A stretch of DNA of 64,000 nt, taken from Nectonema munidae. Its lineage: Eukaryota > Nematomorpha > Nectonematoida > Nectonematidae. The DNA is taken from positions 310,001 to 374,000 of the forward strand of contig JAUIRK010001002.1 in assembly GCA_030549495.1 (NCBI GenBank), in the 5' to 3' direction. The position numbers and the translations under genes are program-made. Below, in pieces: positions 1 to 15,945 of the stretch; within the stretch, counting starts at the first letter, position 1; each line of letters begins with the position of its first letter. Below the pieces are notes generated by a model. That model saw only the letters and a program-made list of their open reading frames with translations. It did not search any database and had not been told where the DNA came from.

Positions 1-3610
<3,610 letters not shown>

Positions 3611-5329
3611 TTTTCAAAATAGCAATTAGTTTTTATCCATACTTTTATGTCCATTTTTATATCTCATCATTCATTATTCTCTAGATTTCTTCAAATTTAA
3701 AGCTTAGGCCACACCCAAACCTAACCACTCGTATTGAATTTAAAAATTCAATCATAAAGTTTTTACTTTTATTTATATTTCGTCTTTACGCTTAATAAAA
3801 TTTGTAAGAGGAACAATGATATTTTTTCGCATCTGTTTGTTTTTTATGAAGAAATTAATTAATGAGAACTCGAATTTCAAAACTTTTCCATACGCAATCT
3901 CCTATATACGAGACATTTGAAATACGACTTTGTATTCATGCATGAAGAGTGTTAGCAATGATTCTACCTATTTGAAACGAGATTTCAATAAAATGTCATT
4001 CATGAAATTAAAATTCAACTTGAAAATATGGCGTTTTATTTTGTGTGGGATTTCAGTATAGAGGTAAGAAGAAGAAGAAGAAGAATTATTCAATAGTACA
4101 CATTTTTAATTTTTCTAAGTGAAGTTTTGAATCATCTATTAATTATTATCATACAGTGTTCTAAAAAATTCATGAGATTGCTTACACTTTTATTTATTAT
4201 AAAGAAAAATAAAATTGTACGTCTGATTTTCTAGCAAAAAAACATAGATATAAAAATGTCTCCCTATATTATTAATGAAATGCATGTTATAAATCAAAAT
4301 TCAAAGTTTCTGACAAAGCTAAAACAAAAGATATATGGAGAAAATTCAAAATAAACGCTCTTTTAAATCACTAAAACTTTAATTTGTTAAAATCACTAAA
4401 ACAGGAAATTAAATGAATAATTTTTTGAATGGTTTTGTGAAGCCAGAAATAAAATATACTCTTATAGTTTTATTATACAAATTACAATTTTTTTTCAGAT
4501 TTGTTTATACATTTAGAGCAAATCATTTCTATTTATTAATATTTGAAATCAGCAATTATATTTTAGAAGACGTTCACTCATAATGCATTCATTCACACAA
4601 AAACACTTTAAATTTTGATTGGTATTTTAGAAGGATTTTCCAGGTAATTGTAGTCCGGTTTCACGCAAAACTTTAGACTTTATGAATATAGCATAGATTT
4701 CAGTCCTTTTTTATAAGGGCTACTGTATTTAGTTTTAAATCGATTTAAAAACCTATTTTAATTTTTTATTCAATAATGTCTCATTTAATCAACGTTTCTA
4801 TTTTTCGCCTCTTTGCTTTTATTTCCTCTTTTTTGAAGATTTGTCGATTTACTTGTTATGTACTAATCCCAATTTTTGACCGATACTGATGCAGATAAAA
4901 ACATTTTAACAAAGCTTGTTATAAAGATAATTTTAATATTTTAAATCTGTCATTAATAAATGTAAAAGATGATTTTTTGTATCATGTTTACTTCTAATTT
5001 ATTTCTTATAGAAGAATAAGGGTACCGCAAGTAAAGAACCTCTCACTTTCAATAGAAGAAGGAAGGCAGCGCAAATTTTTTGAGCTAATATTTCAAAAAT
5101 ATTCCACATAACTACTTTTTTTATATAAAATTAATATAAAATAATAATCATATTTTATAATACAATCATGGTATAACAAAATAAGAAAAAATCGTACTGT
5201 TGTTTATTTTGCATTTTGTATGCAATGCTTTTTATGGTGAATTTGTTAAGTTATATTTATGCAAGATTTTAAAATAAATTTTTATATTTCAATTAAAAAC
5301 TGATGAAATTTTAGATTTAGGTGTCGCAA
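3611..5329. other. AT-rich stretch without a supportable gene
   Basis: No reading frame, splice pattern or RNA fold that I can defend. It holds a short (GAA)n run at about 4068-4085. Confidence 0.6.
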
Positions 5330-5383
5330 AGTCTTCAAAGTTCAAGATAAATGGCGCAGTGTAAGAAAGGTTGAAAACCTCTG
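5330..5383 (-). mobile_element. Orphan hAT-like terminal sequence
   Basis: Read on the minus strand, this begins CAGAGGTTTTCAACCTTTC. That is the classic hAT/Charlie-type terminus (CAGnGGTTCTCAACC). No matching partner end is visible within about 1 kb, so it is either a truncated non-autonomous element or a chance match. Confidence 0.35.
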
Positions 5384-5518
5384 CTTTGTATAAACTCCAA
5401 TTTGTTTTTGTGCTTGGCTCAAAAGATAGGTTACTGATGCTGATTCTGACAGTATATCACATATTACCACTTTCTCAATTTAAATACTATCTAGAATATT
5501 AAATTTTACTTAGTAAAA

Positions 5519-5908
5519 GCAATCGTAATAAAATTAGTATATTCTTTGTTTAATTAATAAAAGACAGAGAATCATATTGCATAGTAAGAACAAATATTAC
5601 TACATGACGAAATAATAATTAGAAATTAATTTCATTATTTTATTACTAGGATAAGCCTGTTCGTTACTCGCTTCACCTCAAAGATCATTCGTACTTTGAT
5701 TCTAGGTCCCCTCAAAGATAAGCAATCGTAATAAAATTAGTATATTCTTTGTTTAATTAATAAAAGACAGAGAATCATATTGCATAGTAAGAACAAATAT
5801 TACTACATGACGAAATAATAATTAGAAATTAATCTCCTGTATTCTTATTCTAGGCTGCCTGTTCATTCCCTCAAAGTCATTCGTACTTCTCAGTCTAGGT
5901 CCCCTCAA
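5519..5908. repeat. Tandem duplication, ~200-bp unit, two copies
   Basis: The first 113 bp at 5519-5631 recurs almost exactly at 5720-5832. The remainders of the two units (5632-5719 and 5833-5908) are diverged copies of each other; both end around TTCTAGGTCCCCTCAA. In reverse complement this second half resembles the 36-bp GGTACC minisatellite at 58.9-59.65 kb. Confidence 0.9.
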
Positions 5909-6560
5909 GTTTCTTATTTCTCCGTGATCCTCCGTTTCTTATTTCTCCGTCATCCCCTGTTTCTTATTTCTGCGTCATCCCCGTTTCTTATTTATCCGTC
6001 AGGTTCTTATTTCTCCGTCATCCCCCGTTTCTTATTTCTGCGTCATCCCCCATTTCTTATTTCTGCGTCATCCCGCGTTTCTTATTTCTGCGTCATCCCC
6101 CGTTTCTTATTTCTCCGTCATCCCCCGTTTGTTATTTCTCCGTCATCCCCCGTTTCTTATTTCTCCGTCATCCCCCGTTTCTTATTTCTCCGTCATCCCC
6201 CGTTTCTTATTTCTCCGTTATCCCCCGTTTCCTATTTCTGCGTCATCCCCCGTTTCTTATTTCTCCGTCATCACCCGTTTCTTATTTCTCCGTCATCCCC
6301 CGTTTCTTATTTCTCCGTCATCCCCCGTTTCTTATTTCTGCGTCATCCCCCGTTTCTTATTTCTGCGTCATCCCCCGTTTATTATTTCTATTTTTTTTCA
6401 TCCCCCGTTTCTCAATTGTGCTTCATTTCCACCCGTTTTTCAAATTTTGCTTCATTTCCCCCGTTTTTCAAATTTGGCTTCATTCCTCGTTTTTCAAATT
6501 TGGCTTCATTTCCGGTTTTTCAAATTGTGCTTGATTCCCCGTTTCTCTTTTCTCCGTCAT
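5909..6560. repeat. 25-bp minisatellite
   Basis: About twenty units of 25 bp (TTCTTATTTCTCCGTCAT plus CCCCCGT) run nearly perfectly from 5909 to about 6380, then decay into TTTTTCAAATTTGGCTTCAT-type variants. Because 25 is not a multiple of three and the unit has no stop in the plus frames, long open frames run through it. They have no protein character. A short related pair of units lies near 20,205-20,240. Confidence 0.95.
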
Positions 6561-8300
6561 CGCGCTTCTTTTTTGATAGGTGTCTGTTTTTTCTCACTAT
6601 GAGTAGAGAATCTGAATATATATCTCGTGAATTAATACTCTAACTTACATAACTTTTCCTAAACTTCCTATGTACATTAGGGTTATGACTGAAATAAAAA
6701 TTCAAAATTTTTGTTATCCTGATGTTCCATTAGATGAACTTTTGCCCATAATATATTTTTTTAAAGATTATTTCATTATTTGATGAAAAAACCTTCCTCA
6801 CCTCGCATCACACTACGTTTGCAAATATATGTGTCTATACAATACAAGAAATATATAATAAAATTGACGTACAGAGAATGAAAAGAAATGCAACTTTAAA
6901 TATAATGTATATTATGTGATGTATTCAATGTTCTAATAAAACATCTGGTTTTGCAGTTCAGAGCAATTTTTCCAAATTTTTGTTTTTATAATTTCTTAAG
7001 TCAATCAATCTATGTACAACATCTGTGTAAATTTTTATTGCATTATAATAAAATTTATTTTTAGACTTTTTTATTCAAGCTGTGAAGCTTAGTACGCAAT
7101 ATTGAAAAATTTCTTCGCAAACGAAAATTTCAAAATTTACAGTGGAAATAACTGGAGAAAAGTGGGCACAAAATTTGAAATCAAGTACAAAGCTTCACGA
7201 TAAAAAAATTTTATTTTGTTTTTAAATATACTAATTAGTTATAAGTGTACTTTAAACTAATGAACAAATTTTAAAAACATATTCTAACAAAAATAAATAT
7301 GAACCTTGTCCTCTAAAAAAGTGTTATTTAGTTTTTTTGTCTTCTATTATACTGCACTTTCTATTGTCGTAGTTATTACAAAATAAATAATTTTCAGAGA
7401 TATTATAGACATATTTTATATCCAAGTTTCTACTTTTTTCAGTTATTATTTCCCGGTTTTATTCTTATTTAATCATATTTTTTGACCCTCTCATATTTCT
7501 AGTTTTTTCATGTATATGTATATTTGCTTACTTATATATTATTTAACTTCAATCAAATTGAATTGTTGGTAGCTATGCTGCAGCTAAATTGGCTTTTTGG
7601 CTCTCCGACAAATACTTCTATTGATGATTCAAACTTTTCAAACTCCACCTTGTTCTTTACTCTACAACTTGCATCACATGATTTCCTTCACAATCAAATT
7701 CTCAGATCAAGAAAGAAGAGCATTGCAATTTTTTCCCCTAAATAATCTTATTTACTTACTTACTTACTAACGAACTCTAGAACTAACATTTTAACACTCG
7801 AAAATTAACAATATTCTAACTATACTAACACTAACTCAAAAACTAACAATATTCTAACTATGCTAAACTCTAAATCTAACAACATTCGAACACTAACTCT
7901 AAAAATAACAACAATCTAACGCTAAATCTAAAAAGAAAATATTCTAACTATACTAACACTAAAAATGAATAATTTTAAACATTTAAATCAAGGAAATGAA
8001 ATAAAAACAGTTAAAATAGTAATTCATTCACTAAAAAAAATTGTAGTTGTTGGGAGAAATATTTCATACTATCTAATAATTTTAAAATAAGATCTGACTT
8101 ATTTTCAGCGCCAGTCTGTAACATTGAAGAATATCCGATTCGGTTCACCTCGAACTCACGGCTAAAAGCTTAAAGCTGCGGTCGAAGCTTCATACTTTGT
8201 TGCATATAATGTTGCTGAAAAACAGAAATGTCACACCATTGCAAAGAATCAGAGTATGTATAATCTTCAAAATAAGCGTTGAAAATAAGGAATACAGAGA
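6561..8300. other. AT-rich stretch without a supportable gene
   Basis: A 73-codon open frame at 7524-7745 (plus) is the longest. I do not recognise it, and it has no clear splice sites or family motifs. A degenerate CTAAC-type repeat follows it. Confidence 0.5.
7741..7972. repeat. Degenerate tandem repeat of CTAACA-type units
   Basis: Phrases such as AACAATATTCTAACTATACT and ACACTAACTC recur about five times with small length changes. This is simple low-complexity tandem sequence with no coding signal. Confidence 0.7.
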
Positions 8301-9150
8301 GTACATGATCACAAATTATTAGGTCTAATTATATCAAGTGACCTCTCATGGTATCGACATATATCACATATATCTCCCAAGCTATCCTATATTTCCGGGG
8401 TAATAAAACAAGCCAAGAAAATTCTCCCCACCAAAACTTTGCTCATTATTTATAAAACCCTCTTCGTTCCACATTTAAATTATAGTATATTTAACTGGGG
8501 CCATACACAACATTCAGAACTTTTTTCACTTCAGAAAAAAGTTTTGAGTGTAGTTTTCGGTTTTCTTCCAATTTCTCACACTAACATCATCTTTTTCGAA
8601 AATTCTCTACTTAAATTGAAAGATCTATACCACTTGAGTATATACATAAATATACACAAGTTTTTATTCCACATGCTTCCACCTTCATTTAATTGTTTTA
8701 TTACATTTAACTGGACAAAGGACAGAACCTCTCCCAGATATATAAATCAAATGTCTCTACCTTTCTATACATTTTCCAAGTCAAAGCAATCATTCTCGTA
8801 CAAAATTTCTACCTTTTACAATACTAACGAAGTACTTTTCCAACTGGATACAGTCAATATCAGAAAGTTTCGGAAGATACTCATAAGATCTTTTGTTGAA
8901 TCCTATATTGTTTTCAATCACTGCTTCATTCCTAACTTTTTTGTTTGCAAGAGTAATAAACGCTGAAGATTTTTTCCTTTACGACATATAGATATTTGCT
9001 TAAGTGAAGTTTCTTGTGTATTTTAAAGATTTTCAATACTGGTTGGAGTCTTCTAGCGGCTTTTGTCTGGCCTTTGACATCAACCCTCAAAAGTTATATT
9101 AGTTTTTCAAACTTAAAAACATTTTGCATACATTTTTTTTTCTAATATGT
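8301..9150 (+). mobile_element. LINE (CR1/L2/Daphne-like), 5'-truncated 3' end
   Basis: The frame from 8301 to the stop at 8964 encodes the thumb and C-terminal part of a non-LTR reverse transcriptase: LLGLIISSDLSW, then KILPTKTLLIIYKT, FVPHLNYSIFNWG and ISHTNIIFFENSLLKLKDLY. The same block order occurs in the LINE copies at 43.0-44.4 and 47.0-47.95 kb. The polymerase core (FADD box) and endonuclease are missing, which is typical 5' truncation. The downstream 3' UTR holds CAACCCTCAAA, also seen in the 43-kb copy. It is inactive. The clade is inferred from these motifs only. Confidence 0.85.
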
Positions 9151-9173
9151 CTTTGATCATCCTCACTTTTAGT

Positions 9174-9536
9174 TCAAAACTTTTGAAAATAAATTCTTAT
9201 TATTATATTATTATTATGATTTTGATGAACAAAAGGTTGTGCCACAGGAAACATAGTTAAATTATGAGGAACAGGATGAATTGAAGGAGAATTATTTGGA
9301 TAAACCATAAAAGGAGCTTTATTACATTTCCGTTTTTTTGTTAGATCCACCATACAAAAAAACCCTCTTTGATATGATTTGTTTATTCGCGACAAATTCC
9401 ATTGCAAAAGGAATAGATTTTTTTTCACCCTTAAACCAGCTTTCAATCGTAGACGACAATAATCACAAACAAATGGCGGCCAGTTTTTGTCTTGATCTCC
9501 TATCGGCATTCTAAAATAATCTTTTTGAATGTACAA
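9174..9536 (-). pseudogene. Fragment of a dispersed arthropod Cys-motif family
   Basis: The 120-codon frame contains DKNWPPFVCDYCRLRLKA, then about 30 residues later GFFCMVDLTKKRKCNKA and YPNNSPSIHPVPHNLTM. This matches my memory of an uncharacterised, multi-copy arthropod protein family. In that family a CxxC pair is followed by a WREP..H..DCYFC segment, a KK-rich stretch and YPN.PSA..PVPH. The WREP-equivalent region is degenerate here, and the frame ends in low-complexity Asn/Ile. It is probably a piece of a repeated element rather than a host gene. Function is unknown. Confidence 0.5.
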
Positions 9537-9539
9537 TAT

Positions 9540-12490
9540 ATATCTTTTATTATATCATTTTTATTGCTTTTTTTTTGAAAAAAACTATAACAAAACAATC
9601 AACATAATATTCACAAGAACTAGTATTTATAATTTAATTTTCAACTATCTAGAAAAAAACAAAAAATTTGAAAATATATTGGAATATATAGATAAAAATT
9701 TTTAGAAAAAATTGAAAATCAATAACAAATAATTTTTAAAAAACCGATCTACGGAAATCAAAATCGATGTTTAGAATCCCTGAAAACTATTTTTGATTTA
9801 AAGTAAAAAAACTTTTATCTCTTCTCCTTTAATGGAAATACTCAGATTCAACAATGACTTTCATAATTACAACACCTGTAATTTCAAATTTCTGCGCAAG
9901 AAGCGTTACAAAGCAAAAAAAGAAAAGCAAGTAATTTCAAGCAAATTAACGATTTTTTTCTACAAACATAAACCTCTCAACCACTTAAACAATCTGTTAA
10001 AGATTTCTGAATTCAAGATGAATGTTACTGTTCAAAAACCTCCTATTTTATTTGTTATAGTACCCAATCCTGATTATAATTATAATACTATTACTTACAT
10101 TAAAACTTTTAAAATATATAATATACATTCAATTGAATGTGCATAACTATTACTGTATTTTATGTTATTAGTATTACTTTATTTTTAAATTCAATGGTAA
10201 AATGGTTAGTTACTCATGTTCAGCGGCTTTAAATAGCATTGCAAACACATAGTGTGCCACTTTAAATAGTGTGACCATACTACACAAAATGAAATTTTAT
10301 AATTTTAGATTGTTTCACTTAACAGTATATATAATAATGTCTTAATATTCAAGTTATAATGAAACATTTAATGTCCTGTGTATGTGTATAAATGTCTTCT
10401 TCTTGTTACACTGTGATTATTATTAGCTAAAATTTAAATTTTAAAAACTGTTTAGAAGTTTTAAATGCATATTAAGTTTTTGTGTGTATTAAAAAATATA
10501 TTTTAAAATGCACTCCGTTTAAGATTTCTGTTATGATAATAAATTGAGATATGTTTTATCACAAATTTAGAAAAGTGATTAGAAAGAATGTATTAAAAAA
10601 GGAATAAATTTGACGCACTATAAATTGTGTATAGGCAGTTTTATATTTGTAGATTAGAGTCATCATAGGGGGGCGTAAGCCAAAATCATTAAATGACCTA
10701 AAAAGAAAAGAATGAGCGAATAATTGCGAGCAAATGTATGCTTTCAAAGCTCTGTGGGTGAATGTTGGTCGAAATTTATATTCCGGAGCCTGCTTGTATC
10801 CGCTTAGATTTTTAAGGTTGCAGGCAAATGTAAGTAAGGCTTTAAATTGGAATATTTCATTGAAACTTTCAAAGCATGAAATACACAAATATGTTAAGAA
10901 TTTTTTACAAAGCGAAACTATCATTATAATAATTTTATATAGTTTATTATATTTTTTCGTGGGAATGAAAGAGCAATTTTATAAATTAAATATTACAAAT
11001 ATAGTCACATATCTCAAAGAAGTAAAATAATATAAAAGAAATGGTGACAATCTTTCCAAGATTTCATTAGGTCTGTGCAAGGAAGAGTAAATTTTGAAAA
11101 ATCTTGGAAATATTGCTAATGGTATGGAAAGAGAATGCTTGTAAAATTGCAAGTGTACGAAGGGAAGTTCGCCTCTTTCGATTAAATATGATTGGAAGCG
11201 TAAGCAAAGAAGCAACGTAACTAATGCTCAATCAATTGAGAATAATTGTTGGAGAAGGATTGTGTAATTAAAAAAAATAATTTATATGAATAAATCTTGC
11301 ACTCTCTAATCAACTTTAAATCCTTTTTCTCATGCATAAATGAAGATCAGCGCTCATCTCCTTCTCTTCTTCTTTATTTATGAGACTGTGGTGAGTACTT
11401 TTTACATTCTGTACTACAACAACATTAATTCCTTTATTTTTACTAACAAATTTCTCTGGAACATACCCTGTACACATATATATCTCTTAACACCACCTCT
11501 GAATATATTGAATATGAATCCAGTAACCTACTTTGATTATATTGAGTAATCAAAGTTTCACCTATTATAAAGTTATATTTCTGTTCAAATAAATTTCCAT
11601 GGTAACTCTTTTATACTTACTTTTCATACGTTTGACTGAATATTATATTTTTCCATATCTACAAAGTTTCTATCCAAAAATCTGTAAAGTACTAATTTAA
11701 AAATTAAATGAATTAATCGCATTTCCTTTAAATGAAATAACGTTCTTAAGATAAAGAGGATTCGTTTCTGAAATAGTCATATACAATTTTATACATGGAA
11801 CCCATGGAGAGTGTTACTTGAATTTGGACGAGTGTTGGCAGATTTTTACATAGTCATACCGGTACAAAAGTTGAATTGGAAAAAGTCAGTACAAAATTGT
11901 GTATTTCTTACAAAAAATAATTAATATAAAAAATATATTGAAAGTAAAAGCTGAGTTTTTATACTAAAAAATATATAAAATCACATTTATAGGTAAATTT
12001 TTCAAAACTCTTTTTTGACAAATAAGATTAGTGGATGAAAAACAAGGTTTATTGCAACTCCTCCAGGATTCTGTTGTTATGCGACTCCAAAAAAAGGGCA
12101 ATCCTGGAAAACCGAGACATCTCGTAACCCTAATTGCAAAAACTTGTGTTTGAATTGTAAAAGGGTGTAACGAATTTCAAAACGGTGCGACAGAATTATA
12201 AATGATATATATAGCATTAAGATTAGACATTGATAAAAAAAAAACCTAAATATAATTTTCATGAGGAACAAACTTAATATGCAGGTTTCCACTCTTCTCA
12301 AGCATATATCCCATTTAATGATACTTTATTGGGTTATTATAATTTTAAATTCTGCAAAATATTTTTGAATAGGGACAAATAAGATCTTCAAGATCGTATT
12401 TCGACTATGTCGGTGGTAAAAGTTTTCGTTTGATGAAAGTTTGCTATGACTGTTGTCATCTTAATTCTGGTCACACTACCCAAGTGTATG
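9540..12490. other. AT-rich stretch, no recognisable gene
   Basis: Several 60-120-codon open frames occur on both strands (plus 9832-10,146; minus 10,559-10,924 overlapping plus 10,734-11,030; plus 11,340-11,549). None shows a family motif, a signal peptide I trust, or matching splice sites. The slightly GC-richer patch at 10,650-10,880 could be old coding sequence, but I cannot assign it. Confidence 0.5.
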
Positions 12491-12496
12491 CATAAT

Positions 12497-13268
12497 GGTT
12501 CACTGTAAATTCATCGCGGAAAATTCATCGAATGGTAAATTCATCGACATATTAAATTATAAAAAAATATATATTAAAGTCATGGTTTACAGCAGAAATA
12601 TGAACAAGTTTCAGATTTTGCTTTGAAATTGAGCATGATTCATGCTTTTCGTTTGTTCCAACTTCAAACGTCATTGAATATTTTGAAAAATTGTGCAAAC
12701 TAATTAATTTTTCGGAAGATGTCTAACCACTTTTGGACGACCAAATCATAGAAATGCAGGACGGCCTCCTTAATTCGATATAGAACTTTGGAATTGTTAT
12801 GAATCAGATAAAGAAGCCTATTTAAAACAAATAATGCATGTGAGGGTTGGCACCATGCTTTTAACACTTTAGTTGGAGAATCTCATATGAATATGTTGAA
12901 AAAAGATCAAGTCAGAGTTAAAATAGAAAACGAACAGCTTTTGTCTGAACAAAATATTTTGTATGAAGAAATTTATCTGATGCTGGATCTTTTGATGAAG
13001 GAAAAAAGAACAAAGATTCAGCTTTGAGAATTCAACAATTTTCAATATTTTTTGAAAATTTAATTGATACAAACTTTTTTTTATATATATATTTTCAAAA
13101 ATAAATATAATTTTTTTATTTATTTTTTTTATACATTTTCAAAAATAAATAAATTTGATGGTTTATTAATTTATGAAAATAGTTTTAATAATTAAAAATA
13201 AGTGTGGATCCCATTAGATGAATTTACCATTAGATGAATTTTTCGCGATGAATTTACTTTTCACGGTG
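12497..13268 (+). mobile_element. Short MULE (MuDR-type) DNA transposon, decayed
   Basis: The ends are inverted repeats of about 45 bp. GTAAATTCATCGCGG near 12,505 and AATGGTAAATTCATC at 12,532-12,546 match, in reverse complement, 13,212-13,260. Between them the plus strand reads FGRPNHRNAGRPP, stop, FDIELWNCYESD, then in another frame NACEGWHHAFNTLVGE. This is the C-terminal MULE signature (IGR..RR.RRPP.FPIELWNVYE .. RTNNAVEGWH.. FN.LLG). The catalytic core is gone and there are stops and at least one frameshift, so this is a deletion derivative with transposase remnants. Confidence 0.85.
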
Positions 13269-14436
13269 CATATTAATATCTCAATTCATTGAGTGTAACA
13301 AATGATAAATTTATAATACTCCTCTACTTTTAACGTACGATCTTTTTAAATGATTCCTATTTTTGAAAAAGGTAAAGAACCATTTTATGTTAAGAAATAT
13401 GTTTTGTTGGTAGCCTTGCATTTGTAAAGATTAAATTTCAAAATGGTAAAATTTCTGCTGGTAGGAAATTTATGACATCATTTTTTTATTAAAATTTTTG
13501 CAATCTTTGACTTTATGACAAAAGATCATAATCAATTAGTGAGGTTAAGATGTATCTATAAGATAAAAAAAATATGACCTTTAAAAGCAGATATTTACTT
13601 TCGAAGTGCAAATATCGTTAAAAGAGTACATTTGGATTCAAAATTACTTGTTTGATATGGAATCTTTACTGGAAGATTTTTGATATTCCATAATTTGTGT
13701 GCATGTGTGAGGTCAATAGGACTTATAATGTCTGCTATTGTTAGGTTCAATTGTACTTTTATTCTTCATATTTTGCAAATAAACATTAGTGTTGAAGGAA
13801 ACTAAATCAAAAAATTTTTCATGCAATTCACTTCTTTGACCCTCATGAACCAATGCATGAACATCACAATTTCTCTGTTTTCGGGCAACTCCTCATTGCA
13901 AGCAAGGCATGCATTGCATGACATTCAAAAAATTTAAAAATTACGATTGCTAATTTGCAAAAAAGGTCTCTAATTTATTTTATATAAAGAAAATAGGATG
14001 GAAGGCAAGCAATTCAAATTGTTCTTTCATCTTTCAATGCAGATGTGTGAGTGTGAAATTGCATATTTTGTATGAAGAAAATAAGATGGAGTTTGCATAT
14101 TGCATTCATCTCTCAGTGCAGATCTGTATATTATGTGTGAATAATAGAGATGTATCGGATATCCACAGAAGCGAATCATCCACAAAAAATTTTACATCCT
14201 CAACAGCGGTTTCAAAATCCGCAATAACATCTGCATCCGCAATTTTCAAACATTTTCCTTTTTTCTAAGTTTTTTTCTGAATTTTTTAATTTTTACTTTA
14301 TCCAACATTTTTATGTAAACTATTTCTTTATGATAATTTGATAACACACATACAATGACACTTCTCTCTAAATTTTTAAGAAGTGTAAAACTGGCGTTTA
14401 GTTAGAAAAAATTAATTCTGATATCCGCATCCTCTA
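13269..14436. other. AT-rich stretch with a weak ~70-bp direct repeat
   Basis: Two diverged units (about 13,980-14,050 and 14,070-14,135) share GAAAATA.GATGGA and a TCATCT.TCA.TGCAGAT core. Nothing else is supportable. A 73-codon frame at 14,047-14,268 overlaps the second unit and is not recognisable. Confidence 0.45.
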
Positions 14437-14640
14437 GGACAGCCATTCTCAACCTTTCCTCCATCATTGACCCCCTCAGAATTTTTTTCATCTTTGATAT
14501 CAAAATAAGAAAAGATAGATTATGCTGATGCCATGAAACAACTTGAAAGAAAAAAAATATAAAAGTATAAAAACGTTTAAAGTTTTTCATCTTTGATTCC
14601 AAAATAAGAAAAGATAGATTATGCTGATGCCATGAAAAAA
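14437..14640 (+). mobile_element. hAT-like end with internal 57-bp duplication
   Basis: CAGCCATTCTCAACCTTTCC resembles a hAT terminal repeat. Just inside it, a block of about 57 bp (TTTTTCATCTTTGATATCAA onward) at 14,486-14,545 is repeated at 14,584-14,640. No opposite terminus is visible, so the element is truncated or unrecognisable at the other end. Confidence 0.4.
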
Positions 14641-15681
14641 CCTCTAAACCTATTCAAAAACCGAAACTTAAAAAGCCAATGTCTTAATTTGACTAGGAAC
14701 GTTATACTTTGTATGTATCGTTGTTGTTTTTAGACTTTTTTAAATTTAAATACTATCTTATATAATATACCTTTTTTTATTTGTTAAAATAACTAAAATT
14801 AAACATGACTGAATATTTAATGATTTCAAAATTTAAAATTTTTTAAAAAAGCTAGCGAGTCAGATCAATTTTTTCAACTTTGTTTTGGCTAGTATATGTA
14901 AGAGGAAAAATTAAAATAAAACATTGGCTTTATTAATGGAATTTAAAATTCACGAAAATCGTTTAAAAGTGTCCCACACTCTTCTAACCTTTATTAGTTT
15001 AACACATTTCATTTGTTAATGTAAATTTTTGATGAAATTTACATTTTTAAATTTAGTTATCTCCAATTGATAACATTCTCTTACTTAATAGTAACTCTAA
15101 GTAAAAAATAGAGTAAAGACACCCTTAAGAATGAAGAATAACATATAAAATTGAACTACAAACATATTCTTAAGTGTATCCAAGGATATTTCGTTCTTTC
15201 AAAAAAGTGCTACGATAAGGAATAAATACAAAAAAGATATTAATGCTTCAAAAACGAATAAAAATGATTCCATTTTAATTTATTCTCTTACTTTTGTCAT
15301 CAATGAACTGGCATATCGCTGTCAACCTTTTTTACCTAAGTTTTCAAAAAGACTATTATATAATTTAACACAAAAATTTTCACATTAGGATATTGTCTTT
15401 TTAAAAAAACGAAAAAGTTTTATGTTAAAGTATTTTTTAGTAATTTATTTCTGACACTTACTGAACTTTGTTTGAGGATACGGGCTAATTATTATTAACT
15501 TCAACACTGCTCTACAATATAGCGACACTCACATTATTTGAAAATTTCCACTCAAGAAATAAAGTTATTAGAAAATGTGAGGCATGTAGAAGAGCTTGTT
15601 GCTGCTTTATATAATGCGCTGTATGGTGTCTGTTGTCTCAATCCTGAATGGTGCGTCGGCAGCATTTCTGGCGGATTCGAT
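14641..15681. other. AT-rich stretch without a supportable gene
   Basis: Open frames at 15,538-15,793 (plus) are opposite-strand shadows of the minus-strand fragment that follows. Nothing else stands out. Confidence 0.5.
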
Positions 15682-15945
15682 TTATTCGAGGGAGCTGAAG
15701 GTTTGGAGGATTTTCATGCCATCTGTCTTGCTTGCTATCGCTAAGCTCTCCATAACTTCAATTCTGCGTGGTGATTTGAATTTAAAACAGTAGTTTCTTT
15801 TAATTGAAGTTATCCCAATTTGGGTTTCTGTTGCGTCTACGTAGATTGCTCCTTTAAGAGGTGTATGATTTTGAAACAGTGTTGATATGTTGACTCGTTC
15901 CCATAGAAAATACCTAAATTTATAGGTGTCTTCGTCTTTTGCCAT
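15682..15945 (-). pseudogene. Possible RNase H-like remnant of a retroelement
   Basis: The 87-codon minus frame contains GAIYVDATETQIGI, then FKSPRRIEVMESLAIASKTDG. An Asp after a hydrophobic strand, a Gly-Ile strand, and a Glu in a following helix are the first elements of an RNase H fold as found in reverse-transcribing elements. The family cannot be named from this much sequence. It is a broken fossil without neighbouring polymerase sequence that I can see. Confidence 0.3.

Noticed and set aside
5924-6643. Long plus-strand open frames of about 240 and 157 codons
   Set aside because: Two frames of the same 25-bp minisatellite; both peptides are just the repeat unit read out of phase.
14140-14430. 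A MITE bounded by GGATATCCAC and GATATCCGCATCC
   Set aside because: The matches are short, and no flanking duplication or second copy is visible.
15538-15793. Plus-strand frames MKISTQEIKLLENVRH and overlapping
   Set aside because: They lie opposite the more protein-like minus-strand RNase H-like fragment and show no motif.
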